64,000 bases of DNA from positions 62,001-126,000 of the forward strand of contig CAKTYZ010000002.1 in assembly GCA_934635225.1 (NCBI GenBank), given 5' to 3'. The translations under genes and the position numbers were made by a program. Positions within the stretch are counted from its first letter, which is position 1. Each line of letters opens with the position of its first letter. The DNA is from an uncultured Kiritimatiellota bacterium (GTDB lineage: Bacteria > Verrucomicrobiota > Kiritimatiellia > RFP12 > UBA1067). Below, one piece after another: positions 11,301 through 18,512 of the stretch. The notes below the pieces were generated by a model. It ran no database searches and had not been told where the DNA came from. It was given only the letters and a program-made list of their open reading frames with translations.

Positions 11301-14300
11301 GATCCGCCGCATAGAACTTGCGCGCCGCCTCTTCGGGGTCAAACACCTCCGTATTGGTCGCGGGATCAACCGTGTAGTAGAACTCGCGCGGCTGATAGGT
11401 CAGCGGGCTAATCGGGTCGTCATAACGCCAACAGCGCATCGTGCCCGTCAAGTACTCCTGCCAGTTTTCAAGGCCGTCGTGGTCGTAGTCGCGGTTGACG
11501 ACACCCGACGTGTCGCCCGATACCGTATGGCGCGGCTTGGTGTAGGCGTCCTGAACCGTGCCGTCCATGCCATCGCGGAGGCCGAGCTTCTGTTCGCCTT
11601 CGACAACCGAACCCGGCGTGCCGGCGAACTGGGCCTCCCAGCCATCCGGCAGACCGTCACAGTCGGTATCGACCGAACACGGGTTGAGGCCGCCGCCCGC
11701 AATCGAACGGCTCTTGCCATCGTCTTCGGGCGTGCCATAGGCGAACTGCTTCTTCTCTTCCCCGTCCATGAGACCGTCGCCATCCGTATCCGCATTCCAC
11801 GGATCGGTCGGGAAGAACTTGTTGAACCACTTCCACTCTTCATCATGGACGACCGTCGTCGAGAACTTCGCGTAGTAGTTCATCGTGTCGGTGCCCTCAA
11901 ACTCCTGATACTCGTTGAGCCCGTCATCATTCCCCACGCCCAAATAGACCAGATTGCTCGTGTCGCTCGACTTCGCCGAATCCACGAACGGCGAGAAATA
12001 GCTTTCCGGCATCTTCGCCGACGAAGTCCCCGGGGTGAAGCCCGCATACGGCGGCGCGAAGACATACGCACCCTTCACGGTCTTCGGACCTGCCATCACG
12101 TAAAGTTCCCAGCCATCCGGGACGCCATCGCCGTCGGTATCGGCGCCGTTGGTCGAATTGCGACCGAAATAATGGCTCTCGTTCGTCTTCGCCGCCTCGT
12201 TCGGCCCCTGCGGATTCGTCGTGAGAGCACCCCAGAAGTGCGCAAGGTGCGGCGCCTTCTCGTCCGTCACGTACGTGAGATAGCTCAGCGTCTCGCCGTC
12301 CGCCGTGTTGTTGACGAAGAACGAACTGACAAGGAACTCGTCATAGTTCGCGTAGGCACGCGTCCGCGACGGAGTGCCCGTGTAGCCGCCGCGGCTGACC
12401 TCGATGACGCCGGAGACGGCCTCGCCGTTCACGGTCTTGCCCCAGCGCTTCGCCAGCGGACTTTCCGGACTCCACGCCGTGCGCGGATCGAAGCCGAACT
12501 CCTGATAGCAGAGATAGTGGAGAAACGCGACGTCACGTTCGTCGCTCGGAAGCGCGGCGACCTCGGCTTCCGCCGCAACCGCATGCTGGCGCGCGAGCGC
12601 CAGACAGCCGTATTCCGCCGCCGTCTCGGCGACTTCGCCGATTTCGGCGCGTGCGGAGCCCTTGCCGTAGATCCAGCAGGCGTTAGCCTCTTTCGCATCA
12701 ACCGCCGTGGCGATCTTATACGACTTGACCGGCTCGGTCATCGCCGTCACGGCAACCACCGTGCCTTTCATGAGCTTATAGGGATAGCCGAGGGCTTTCT
12801 CCGTCGCCGTCGCATCTGCCGGCGTGTAATCGACAAGCGTCCGCACCGCAAGCGTCTGCGCGAGACGTGGAGACTCGCCCGTCACGACCGTCGGTTCGGT
12901 CTCGGAGAAGAAGACGGCCGGCTTGCCTTCCACAGTGGCCACAATCTGCCAGCCGCTCGTGAACGCGTCCTTCACGGCGAGTTCCGGCTGCTTGCGCATC
13001 GCATACCACTGGACGCCATCCGTGTCGCCCGCCGCGTCGATGAGCGCAAACGTCACGCGCTTGGCGTGTTCGGTGCTGGCAGGGACCGGCACCTCCAGCT
13101 GCTCCAGCGCGTAAGAGCCGATCGCCATCGCGTCACCGTCCGTGTTGCGCATGGTGTCGGACTTGCCGTCCGTAAAGGACGCGGGCGTGAGCGGGTCAAG
13201 TCCGGCGATCATGATCTCCCAGCCATCCGGCAGACCATCGCCATCGGTGTCGAAATCAAACGGGTTCGTGCCAAGCTCAAACTCGAGAAGGTCCGGCAGT
13301 CCGTCTCCGTCCGTGTCACGCGTCGCCGCATCAGGCCCCGTGTAAGCCTTACGCGGATTCATGATCTTCGCAATCTCCTCGCTCGTGATGAGCGTGCCGC
13401 GCCCCGGGTTCTTCGGGTCGTAGCGGCGGCCCGTCAGGTACTTGTGGTTGCCGGCCGCGTCAATGTAACCGACATGCGCCATGTACCAATAGTAATACTC
13501 GTAGCCGTCGTCGAAGCCGTCGCCATCGGTATCGGCCTTTGTCGGATCAGACGGACACTCCGGCGTCCAGTCCGCTTCCGTCGCGGTCGGATTCGCCGCC
13601 TTGAACTCCTGCCACGCCAGCCATTCGACCGGACTCAGCGTCGAGTTCGGATCCGTCGCCGGGTCCGTGTAGACGCAATGCGCCTCCGCATCGGGAATGC
13701 CCAGCTGCACAAGCGCGTCATTCAGCCCTTCGCCGTAGCCGCGAATCTCAAGCTTCGCCGTGAACGGAATCGACCAATCGCTCTTAAGCCCCGGGATGAG
13801 CGAACCATACGAATTGTCGCCCGGCAGGAAGTCTCCCGTACCGTCCGAGGCGCCTTCGCCACTCGAACCCGTGGAGGCGTCCTCGTTGTAGCTCGACAGG
13901 TCAGCGAGGTCGTCACCGATCAATTTGAAGTTCTGGGGGTCAAACACGCCGAAGCCGAACTTCTTGACGACACAGTCCGGGATGCCGTCCTGATTGATGT
14001 CGCCCACGTTGTCCGAGGGAAGATATTCGCGCGAGAAAACCGCTTCCCAATACTGCATCGGGTACGAGGTCGCCTTGTCCGAATCCTTTCCGCTCTGTCC
14101 GTCGCTGGACGGAAGCGCGAGGACAGACCCTCCGGACTTACCGATGTTCAGGAGGAACTGGGCGTCCTGCGAACTGTTGCCCGAATCGGAACCGCCCGCC
14201 GACGATTGGCTGTTGTTGCACACCCAGCCGTAAAGGAAGCTGTCATAGCCCTTCTTGCCCCACGGGTGCTGACGCGTGTAGTTGTAATAGTCCGTAATCG

Positions 14301-17300
14301 CCACCCCCTTGGTCCAGCTGCCGTTCTCGTCGATGCCCTTGTCGGAGATTGACGGAAGGTTGCCGTCGTCAAACGAATCGTCCGCCGAATAGCCAGCGCC
14401 ATAGGCCATGACACTCGTCTCCGTCTCGTTGAAGGAGTAGGTATGGACGAACTTCTGGACCTTCTGAGGCCCGTTCTCACCCGCGTAGACATAACCCGCG
14501 CCAAGGCCGGCGGCCTGTCCGTAGCGTTCGGAATAACCCGCCGCCGTGCCGAGCGAACCCGCCGGGCCATGTGCGCGCAATTGGAGACGCTTCGACGGCT
14601 TGACGTAGTAGTTCAACGTGCGACGGACAGTCTCTTGCTCCTTGTCCGTAAAGGCGATTTCGACCACATGCGCACCTTCGCCGTCAAATTCGGCCGAATA
14701 GGTGTGCAACTTGTTGTCCGTAACGGTCGCGGTCTCCTTGAGCGTGCCATCAACCGAGATCTCGACCTTGATGCCCGCCTCGAGGTCGGCCGTAACGTCC
14801 GAGCAGGCATACCCGATCGCATACGGCGTGTTCGCGCTCGCGTTCATGTTCGTGTAGGCCGCTTCAGCGTCGGTCGGTCGGAGAATCACCGGCGGCGCGT
14901 TCTCCACGGAGACGACAACCGGCTCGGCTTTCGTGAAGAAGTCGCTCCACTTGACACCGTCGGCGTTAAGCGTGTCCGTCGTCACGGTGGCATTGAGGTC
15001 CAGCCCCGCCCGCGTCTCGGTCGTGCCGTCCATGTCGGAGACGATGAGAATCTTCTGGCGGACACCCGCGCCGAAAGTCAGGTCGTACTCGCCCGGAATC
15101 TCATCGCCGCTTGCAACATCCGTCGCCGCCTCGACCGAACCCGGCTGAAGGCGCAACTTGAGATAACCCCCGTCCGTCGCCTGGCTCACCGTAAAGCGGA
15201 CCTTGATCGGTTCCGTCGCCGCCTCGGTGAGCGCAACGGTGATCTGCGACGTGTTCTTGTCCGTCTCAAGGAAAATCAGCTGAGACGGGGTGATCTCCAC
15301 CTTCGGCGTGTCCTTGATGCGCGCCGTGAAGCTGAAGTTCGGCGTCGTCGGATAGTCCGTCATGTCCTTGTCCTTCGCGAAGACCTGGACAAGGGCATTC
15401 GGCTTCTCGTTCGCGAACGTGTGCTTGACGGCAAACGTCGTCGAATCGTCGTGCGACACCTCGTACGGCGTACCGTCGATGACCCACTTCACCTTCATCG
15501 CTTTCGCGCCCGTCGCGGTGAGGTCAGCATCCACGTCGTCGATCACGGCCGAGAACGTCTTCACGACGCCGCGCGAAATCGGGTCGGTCAGCGGCTTGCC
15601 GTTGTCGTCCTTGCCAAGGTACTGGCCCGCCGCCGTGACGGACATCACCGCCGGCGGCCTGTTCGTGACGGTGAATTCAATCGTGCCGCTACCGAAAGTC
15701 GTGACGGGACGCGTCAAGTCGTTCATCGAGCAGAGGACCGCCTTGAGTGAGAGGTCCTTGCCGCCGTCAAGGAAGCGAATCACGCGCTCGGTTGCGACCT
15801 CCGTTGTTCCGCGGGTGATCTGCGCACCTTCCGCCGTGAGCGGCGAGTCAATGACGGCCAGCTGCGCCGGATCGTCTGCCGAAAGGAAGATAAAGCCCGT
15901 CCCACTGTAGGCCTGCGTAAGGCCAAGCTTGATGTGAGTCTCCTCGCCTTCACAGAAGACAATTCGCCCGTCCGTGCGGGAAATCTTCGTATACTTCCCT
16001 TCGTTGACGACGAGCCAGTACTTCACGACATCGGACTTCGTGCCGTTCGGCGCCGTGACCTGCAACGTCAGCTCCTTGCCGTCTGAAATCGTGTAGAATG
16101 TCGCCGATGCGACGAACTTGCCGTCGCCATCCATGGTCACGCCCGTAACCGGTTCAATGTCCTCGCCTTCCGTCTTCCATGTGAAGGTGTAGCCCGTAGC
16201 GGTGTCATTCAAGTTCTTGTAAGTGTCGTTCAACGTCAGGTTGAACTCTTTCTCCGTGCCAGAACCGATGGCAATCGTGCCGAGCGTCTCGCCCACGGTG
16301 AACTCAGGGGTCGAGGCCTCGATGACGGGCTTTAAGGATTTCTTAATCTTCAGCGTGCAGTTCGAGTCCGTCGGCACCTGTGCGCTTGCCGGGCCCGAGA
16401 TCTTCTCCAAGGAAAACGTCACGCCCTTCGTGTCGGTCTTCGACGTCGCGCCCAAAAGGTAGAGGTTGAGGACAACCGAAGACGCACCCGCCGGAATTTC
16501 GACCTCGCTGACCTTTTGGTCAACCGGGTTGCCGCCAAACGAACCGGACGCAATGCGGATGATGTTCTGGTCGAAGATGTCTGCCAGCGTGCTCAGCGTA
16601 TCATCCGTGCTGACAGCCGCGTTGATGCGCACCTTGATCGGATCGGGACAGGTCGGCGTCACCGTCAGGATGAGCTTGTTGTCGCACGTCACAGAGTCAG
16701 ACTCTGACAACGCGACCTTCGTGTCGGTCACCTTGTCTTGTGCGTTGATGAAAATCTTGACCGTCGGAGACTTCGGTGCGCCGATGCGCACCTTGCGGTT
16801 CACCGTCACCCCCAAAAGTTCACCCGTCGGGCGGTAGACGGCATTCGCGACCGGACTCATGTAGATGTCGGCCTCGTCGCCCTCGACCGCGCCCGCCGCG
16901 CCCTTCATCGAGAAGGTGACGGACGACGCTCCCTTCGGAACCGGCACCTTCAGGAGTTTCTTGCCGCTCGTCGCAGCAATAAGCGTGTTCGCGCCCGATG
17001 CCACGAGCTCGACCTTCGTCTCATCAGAAGACCAGAGGTAGACAACCGTCGGCTCGGAACTTTCGCCGCCGACAACCGTGAGCGAGGGAATCACGTCCGG
17101 TCCCAAGCCCTCGTAGACCTCGCGCCAGTAGCCCGCCGGAGCGTTCACATCACCCGCGTCGAAGTCAACCGTCTTCACGAACGCGCCTTCGGACACGAGA
17201 TCAAGGTTGCGCGCCGGACCCGCCGTCGTCGCGTTGCCGTTCGGCCAGTTCACGCCCGCCGGCAGGGTCTCGTCACCATAGAAGAAGTTCGCGACGTTCG

Positions 17301-17922
17301 TGCCGTCCGTCAGCGACCAGTAGTTGTCCCCGCTCGCGTTAAGCAGATAATAGCCCGTCGTCGCGGCAGTATCGTCAGCCGGCCCCGTGCCTGTCGCGTT
17401 CAGAAGCTTGACTGGCAACGCGAGGTCGCCCGCCTGGACCGTATAGCAGAAATAGAGGTCGGTGTAGTACTTGCACCCGTCGTCGGCGTTGCCGAGGTCG
17501 TCCGTCACCAGCGTGCCGCTCTTCTGCCAAGTCTGGGGGCCGTTGTCACAATACTCCGCATAGGCTGGCGCTCGGTCCTCGCCCATGTAGAGACCCAACT
17601 TCGGGCGATTGATCTCGCTGCCGCCCAACACGCCCGGCTTGAAGTCCCACGCTTTGGGCGCCTCGATGCCACGGCGCACGGCGTCATAGTTGCGCACAAG
17701 CAGACGGACGCGGACATAAAGCTTGTCACCCGCCGCAAGCGGGTGCTCCGCCGAACAGAGATAGGGACTGCCCGGATTCCGCGCCGAATTGAACACCATC
17801 AGGTTGTTCGAGTCATCCATGACACGAATGTCAACGATGTCACCGGTGGCTGCCGGCGTCGGCGACGCCGCAAACGCCGCAAGGGCGAACGTCAGGATTG
17901 AGAACAGTTTGTTGATCTTCAT
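5341..17922 (-). CDS. Giant secreted surface protein with many calcium-binding repeats and a LamG-like domain
   Basis: A 4,193-aa protein. ATG 17922 has AGGAAGG 6 nt upstream and gives a signal peptide (MKINKLFSILTFALAAFAAS). The N-terminal third (to about residue 1200) is predicted beta-sandwich, including Calx-beta/Ig-like stretches. From about 1310 to 3990 come roughly 16 acidic thrombospondin-type-3/dockerin-like loops such as DTDGDGLPDLLEFELGTNP, DPDSDHDGMDDYYEVF and DADTDCDNLPDAWEYV, expected to bind Ca2+. Residues about 2610-2800 form a LamG/concanavalin-like domain (YTVECWVKAES to VDEVRIWDGARSADEIAQAR). The protein ends GGFYKVEIEQ and has no LPxTG, PEP-CTERM or autotransporter barrel that I can see. 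It follows a small lipoprotein gene by 14 nt. Adhesin or cell-envelope scaffold is a guess; no enzymatic motif was found. Confidence 0.85.
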   Translation of the reverse strand: MKINKLFSILTFALAAFAASPTPAATGDIVDIRVMDDSNNLMVFNSARNPGSPYLCSAEHPLAAGDKLYVRVRLLVRNYDAVRRGIEAPKAWDFKPGVLGGSEINRPKLGLYMGEDRAPAYAEYCDNGPQTWQKSGTLVTDDLGNADDGCKYYTDLYFCYTVQAGDLALPVKLLNATGTGPADDTAATTGYYLLNASGDNYWSLTDGTNVANFFYGDETLPAGVNWPNGNATTAGPARNLDLVSEGAFVKTVDFDAGDVNAPAGYWREVYEGLGPDVIPSLTVVGGESSEPTVVYLWSSDETKVELVASGANTLIAATSGKKLLKVPVPKGASSVTFSMKGAAGAVEGDEADIYMSPVANAVYRPTGELLGVTVNRKVRIGAPKSPTVKIFINAQDKVTDTKVALSESDSVTCDNKLILTVTPTCPDPIKVRINAAVSTDDTLSTLADIFDQNIIRIASGSFGGNPVDQKVSEVEIPAGASSVVLNLYLLGATSKTDTKGVTFSLEKISGPASAQVPTDSNCTLKIKKSLKPVIEASTPEFTVGETLGTIAIGSGTEKEFNLTLNDTYKNLNDTATGYTFTWKTEGEDIEPVTGVTMDGDGKFVASATFYTISDGKELTLQVTAPNGTKSDVVKYWLVVNEGKYTKISRTDGRIVFCEGEETHIKLGLTQAYSGTGFIFLSADDPAQLAVIDSPLTAEGAQITRGTTEVATERVIRFLDGGKDLSLKAVLCSMNDLTRPVTTFGSGTIEFTVTNRPPAVMSVTAAGQYLGKDDNGKPLTDPISRGVVKTFSAVIDDVDADLTATGAKAMKVKWVIDGTPYEVSHDDSTTFAVKHTFANEKPNALVQVFAKDKDMTDYPTTPNFSFTARIKDTPKVEITPSQLIFLETDKNTSQITVALTEAATEPIKVRFTVSQATDGGYLKLRLQPGSVEAATDVASGDEIPGEYDLTFGAGVRQKILIVSDMDGTTETRAGLDLNATVTTDTLNADGVKWSDFFTKAEPVVVSVENAPPVILRPTDAEAAYTNMNASANTPYAIGYACSDVTADLEAGIKVEISVDGTLKETATVTDNKLHTYSAEFDGEGAHVVEIAFTDKEQETVRRTLNYYVKPSKRLQLRAHGPAGSLGTAAGYSERYGQAAGLGAGYVYAGENGPQKVQKFVHTYSFNETETSVMAYGAGYSADDSFDDGNLPSISDKGIDENGSWTKGVAITDYYNYTRQHPWGKKGYDSFLYGWVCNNSQSSAGGSDSGNSSQDAQFLLNIGKSGGSVLALPSSDGQSGKDSDKATSYPMQYWEAVFSREYLPSDNVGDINQDGIPDCVVKKFGFGVFDPQNFKLIGDDLADLSSYNEDASTGSSGEGASDGTGDFLPGDNSYGSLIPGLKSDWSIPFTAKLEIRGYGEGLNDALVQLGIPDAEAHCVYTDPATDPNSTLSPVEWLAWQEFKAANPTATEADWTPECPSDPTKADTDGDGFDDGYEYYYWYMAHVGYIDAAGNHKYLTGRRYDPKNPGRGTLITSEEIAKIMNPRKAYTGPDAATRDTDGDGLPDLLEFELGTNPFDFDTDGDGLPDGWEIMIAGLDPLTPASFTDGKSDTMRNTDGDAMAIGSYALEQLEVPVPASTEHAKRVTFALIDAAGDTDGVQWYAMRKQPELAVKDAFTSGWQIVATVEGKPAVFFSETEPTVVTGESPRLAQTLAVRTLVDYTPADATATEKALGYPYKLMKGTVVAVTAMTEPVKSYKIATAVDAKEANACWIYGKGSARAEIGEVAETAAEYGCLALARQHAVAAEAEVAALPSDERDVAFLHYLCYQEFGFDPRTAWSPESPLAKRWGKTVNGEAVSGVIEVSRGGYTGTPSRTRAYANYDEFLVSSFFVNNTADGETLSYLTYVTDEKAPHLAHFWGALTTNPQGPNEAAKTNESHYFGRNSTNGADTDGDGVPDGWELYVMAGPKTVKGAYVFAPPYAGFTPGTSSAKMPESYFSPFVDSAKSSDTSNLVYLGVGNDDGLNEYQEFEGTDTMNYYAKFSTTVVHDEEWKWFNKFFPTDPWNADTDGDGLMDGEEKKQFAYGTPEDDGKSRSIAGGGLNPCSVDTDCDGLPDGWEAQFAGTPGSVVEGEQKLGLRDGMDGTVQDAYTKPRHTVSGDTSGVVNRDYDHDGLENWQEYLTGTMRCWRYDDPISPLTYQPREFYYTVDPATNTEVFDPEEAARKFYAADLLESDDVNEFWYKTLVDASSPIYNPHFVTDTGSGAQYFSRLENVWDAAYLDSLLSNGKATGAYYWFYNKVNGLSVADVWGKAWKDLGVDPKTLKYIPTKYASCSPIDPDSDHDGMDDYYEVFHGLNPLLGASGVKGQWWHVNGSGIKSDSDAFDLIYDSLGGLGRKTPQAWGEGDSADSYKNFWQRKVASSEWTGKKPRGNGYDFEVFPWLNGLATADPDGDGIRNQEEAVMPLISPTTTWHHTDPTPLWMTDSSYSNSLVRMNYRVPVRSEAIKVAVDKFTYDGQDYDLTTFDGFVADGEGGGRFDVFNPDAWSVVNGGDSMNWIASFEENEGFDTDHDGLNDQDELAGKYHGATDPIDVDSPQRRQAMYFQGPAKPSILQTMPFVREYHPEAQKSGRYPDDMSFLQYTVECWVKAESLADSTVVERAVYVEKSNPDDQEYIRCNFRLGLKGGKWFTLFDPNDTTKNAVEVVSDTAATGEWTHLAATYDATKLTLYVNGKASGFRSSGLQPTYGSAAVSANGMAGVHTKPGMTYWRDREYGLHAIILGASVKNFSQGAVDASALDVTRAAGWSAYTGFFKGFVDEVRIWDGARSADEIAQARMTRFTADDAKQNREDFFAEWSKSGAADQYRGRYAKDGSGNPYVLPAELRFHWSFDSLFGGSEEGAVAKVPSGFNFLGDDASTGDGGRALRSRPEGYGIDWWQKVLAGYTGTVYDDKAWIAWVPNTVTHLPRYDGTTLDSCYWSEDFAGTQAGTYKFARSAEPVSFWTQVRRAAIEDGDPLYLTTSTRHHFVTELDETANTQFETLFDFTGRHLNQSGDDLLPLGGAYAKHIDNLWDNQGSSTNWEIAGTDSDGNGLPDWWDSLAEDFYRDDEVTGTGKINWDTLVKWPNQTNGTTMTAIEAFLRDLARGYHGDKNGNPVTDGSDGDFRQRYDLNKNGLPDWWEQLYGLQGESGLDDHDHDGLPNYVEYLLSEVFKGLGVVFDPTRADSVQPGIPDYFFKVGDLYVGEIFTDHDLVDDSWEDLYSDDFASRLKYDPYADADGDGWSNRSENRYAKQCMPTVADEQSHYTAVDGLVADYPIPTIALKLHYAGQRRAAVEKAPIIVQMTTRESLDRGPDAVFNIGAVSKEGGTGTSSSDGSTKDAEGTAYTRTLGKWSNRHAIGTLTPGYINKNSLSLEFCYDPSSENYSWSIGTQTNFSSTAIQRGTRAEYDAARRKYGNANVQLLSRDSSYSRLSSLTLRTDESSKVATWMTSAGKTLGTVDLVTGAFDLDLGVFKGMYAISQTNDNDYVSLEDQSFRIAYSANEAVGLPRKLYLGQADEGHVREGRNTVIAFADLNGDGVYTAGEPYGCVTDVDVSWKGTSVDLALTDTTPIFNRLDPIQGLDDRTALYGADSGNFTNIVTSAQPSGGSVNRIRVVRHLIIGTKGQAFVGSLGTNMRRVLLDLQVDKDVNPWITEANFLAAGALDVDWETLYDDIISRIDSNGQIQSASNPSQKYVVGDVTGVLYRIVIGNEDVDSGDASSNMSLIVPVRHFDSKRNRPIAQTSGGVVTVGQPTFKWSMPYNANGYTAFKVEITNAAGTFRWTSDFQRMPAADENGVYTWAPPVFIGDCPAGATGVFENNMTYMWSISAYNAKFKNDDFVPGGSFYMGVQTNGYNTGTVRASVRYYGPAVVTNDPNAIVRVRAYTSPDFTGAVVGGGYVTTEDADGANCRLVGLPAGSYYLQAFIDSNGNGVWDKWESMGYLCSRGGSTADYLNPVAVTVGSAVGASEPVTIYIEDADTDCDNLPDAWEYVMATPDERKNGTFLAAKGVNRLTISGAGEVAIDSTLTSNLLFEVNRERVPTAGLASGIQDAFLSSPAFAALAMGVSPNLTVGADGALCQNPLVEDGTLVISDLTFDAANETVNLTVEGAVQQPKAVNSSVYRVTVGSTVKVTVLHTATLAEAWKPVATRTITVSGDSLKAGAISVPMDGAKTSGGFYKVEIEQ

Positions 17923-17936
17923 GTTTACCTTCCTCT

Positions 17937-18368
17937 TCACTTCTTTGAAACGGGTTCTTTGGGGGTGATGCGCTCGCGCACCATGTTCAGCGTCGCCTTG
18001 CGGCTCGCCTCGACTTTCGCATTCGCCTCTTCGCATTGCCTGAAAAGCTCCTGCCATGCGGAATCCTTGTCCAATACGGCCTTGACCGCCGCGAGGTCAT
18101 TCGTCCCGAGTTCGCGCTTTTTCGCGTCAATCATCGCCTTCATCTGCGAGACGATCTGCGCACGTGCGCTCAGCAGGCGCTGGCGTTCCTGACGGTCCGC
18201 CGAAAGCTTCTGGCGAAACGCCGGGTCATTCATGTAGCTCTCAGGGGAAGACGGATCGACCGCCTTCTCCTCGGACTTGCGACAGCCTGCGACAAACAAC
18301 AGGCACAAGCCCGTCATGCAGAGCACAACGGGCACGAGATTTTGACTCGTACTCTTTTTCACTGTCAT
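17937..18368 (-). CDS. Small lipoprotein, coiled-coil
   Basis: A 143-aa protein starting at ATG 18368. It has a basic N-terminus, a hydrophobic helix (VPVVLCMTGLCLLF) and a lipobox VAGC, so it should be lipidated at that Cys and anchored in a membrane facing the periplasm. The rest is charged and helix-forming (QKLSADRQERQRLLSARAQIV and AKVEASRKATLNMVRERI), probably a coiled coil. It stops 14 nt before the giant 4,193-aa gene and is likely the first gene of that transcription unit, with a -10 element at 18411-18416. I do not recognise the family. It may assist export or anchoring of the giant protein, inferred only from position. Confidence 0.72.
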   Translation of the reverse strand: MTVKKSTSQNLVPVVLCMTGLCLLFVAGCRKSEEKAVDPSSPESYMNDPAFRQKLSADRQERQRLLSARAQIVSQMKAMIDAKKRELGTNDLAAVKAVLDKDSAWQELFRQCEEANAKVEASRKATLNMVRERITPKEPVSKK

Positions 18369-18410
18369 ATTTTCAACCTGAGAGACTCCTCTCCCAGTAA
18401 ACCGTTGCAG

Positions 18411-18419
18411 ATGATACCA
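18411..18419 (-). promoter_or_regulatory. Extended -10 promoter for the lipoprotein/giant-protein run
   Basis: On the minus strand this reads TGGTATCAT, matching the TGnTATAAT element that recurs before other genes here. Transcription should start near 18404, giving a leader of about 36 nt before ATG 18368. No convincing -35 box was seen. Confidence 0.5.
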
Positions 18420-18472
18420 AAAAGCATGACCAGAAAGCAAGGGCTATCTACAAAACACAAACAACTTCTTCA

Positions 18473-18486
18473 CCGTTTCTCAACGG
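18473..18486 (-). terminator. Weak hairpin after the 3,373-aa gene
   Basis: CCGTT and AACGG form a 5-bp stem with a 4-nt loop, 27 nt past the stop codon at 18513. On the minus strand it is followed by a T/G-rich stretch rather than a clean U-run. It could be a weak terminator or chance. Confidence 0.3.
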
Positions 18487-18512
18487 CTTGCCAACAAGGT
18501 TATCAACGGTCT

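Noticed and set aside
3982..14352. Long + strand open frames of about 880-960 codons opposite ackA/pta and the 4,193-aa gene
   Set aside because: They are Arg-rich shadows of high-GC codon usage; the minus strand carries clear conserved proteins.
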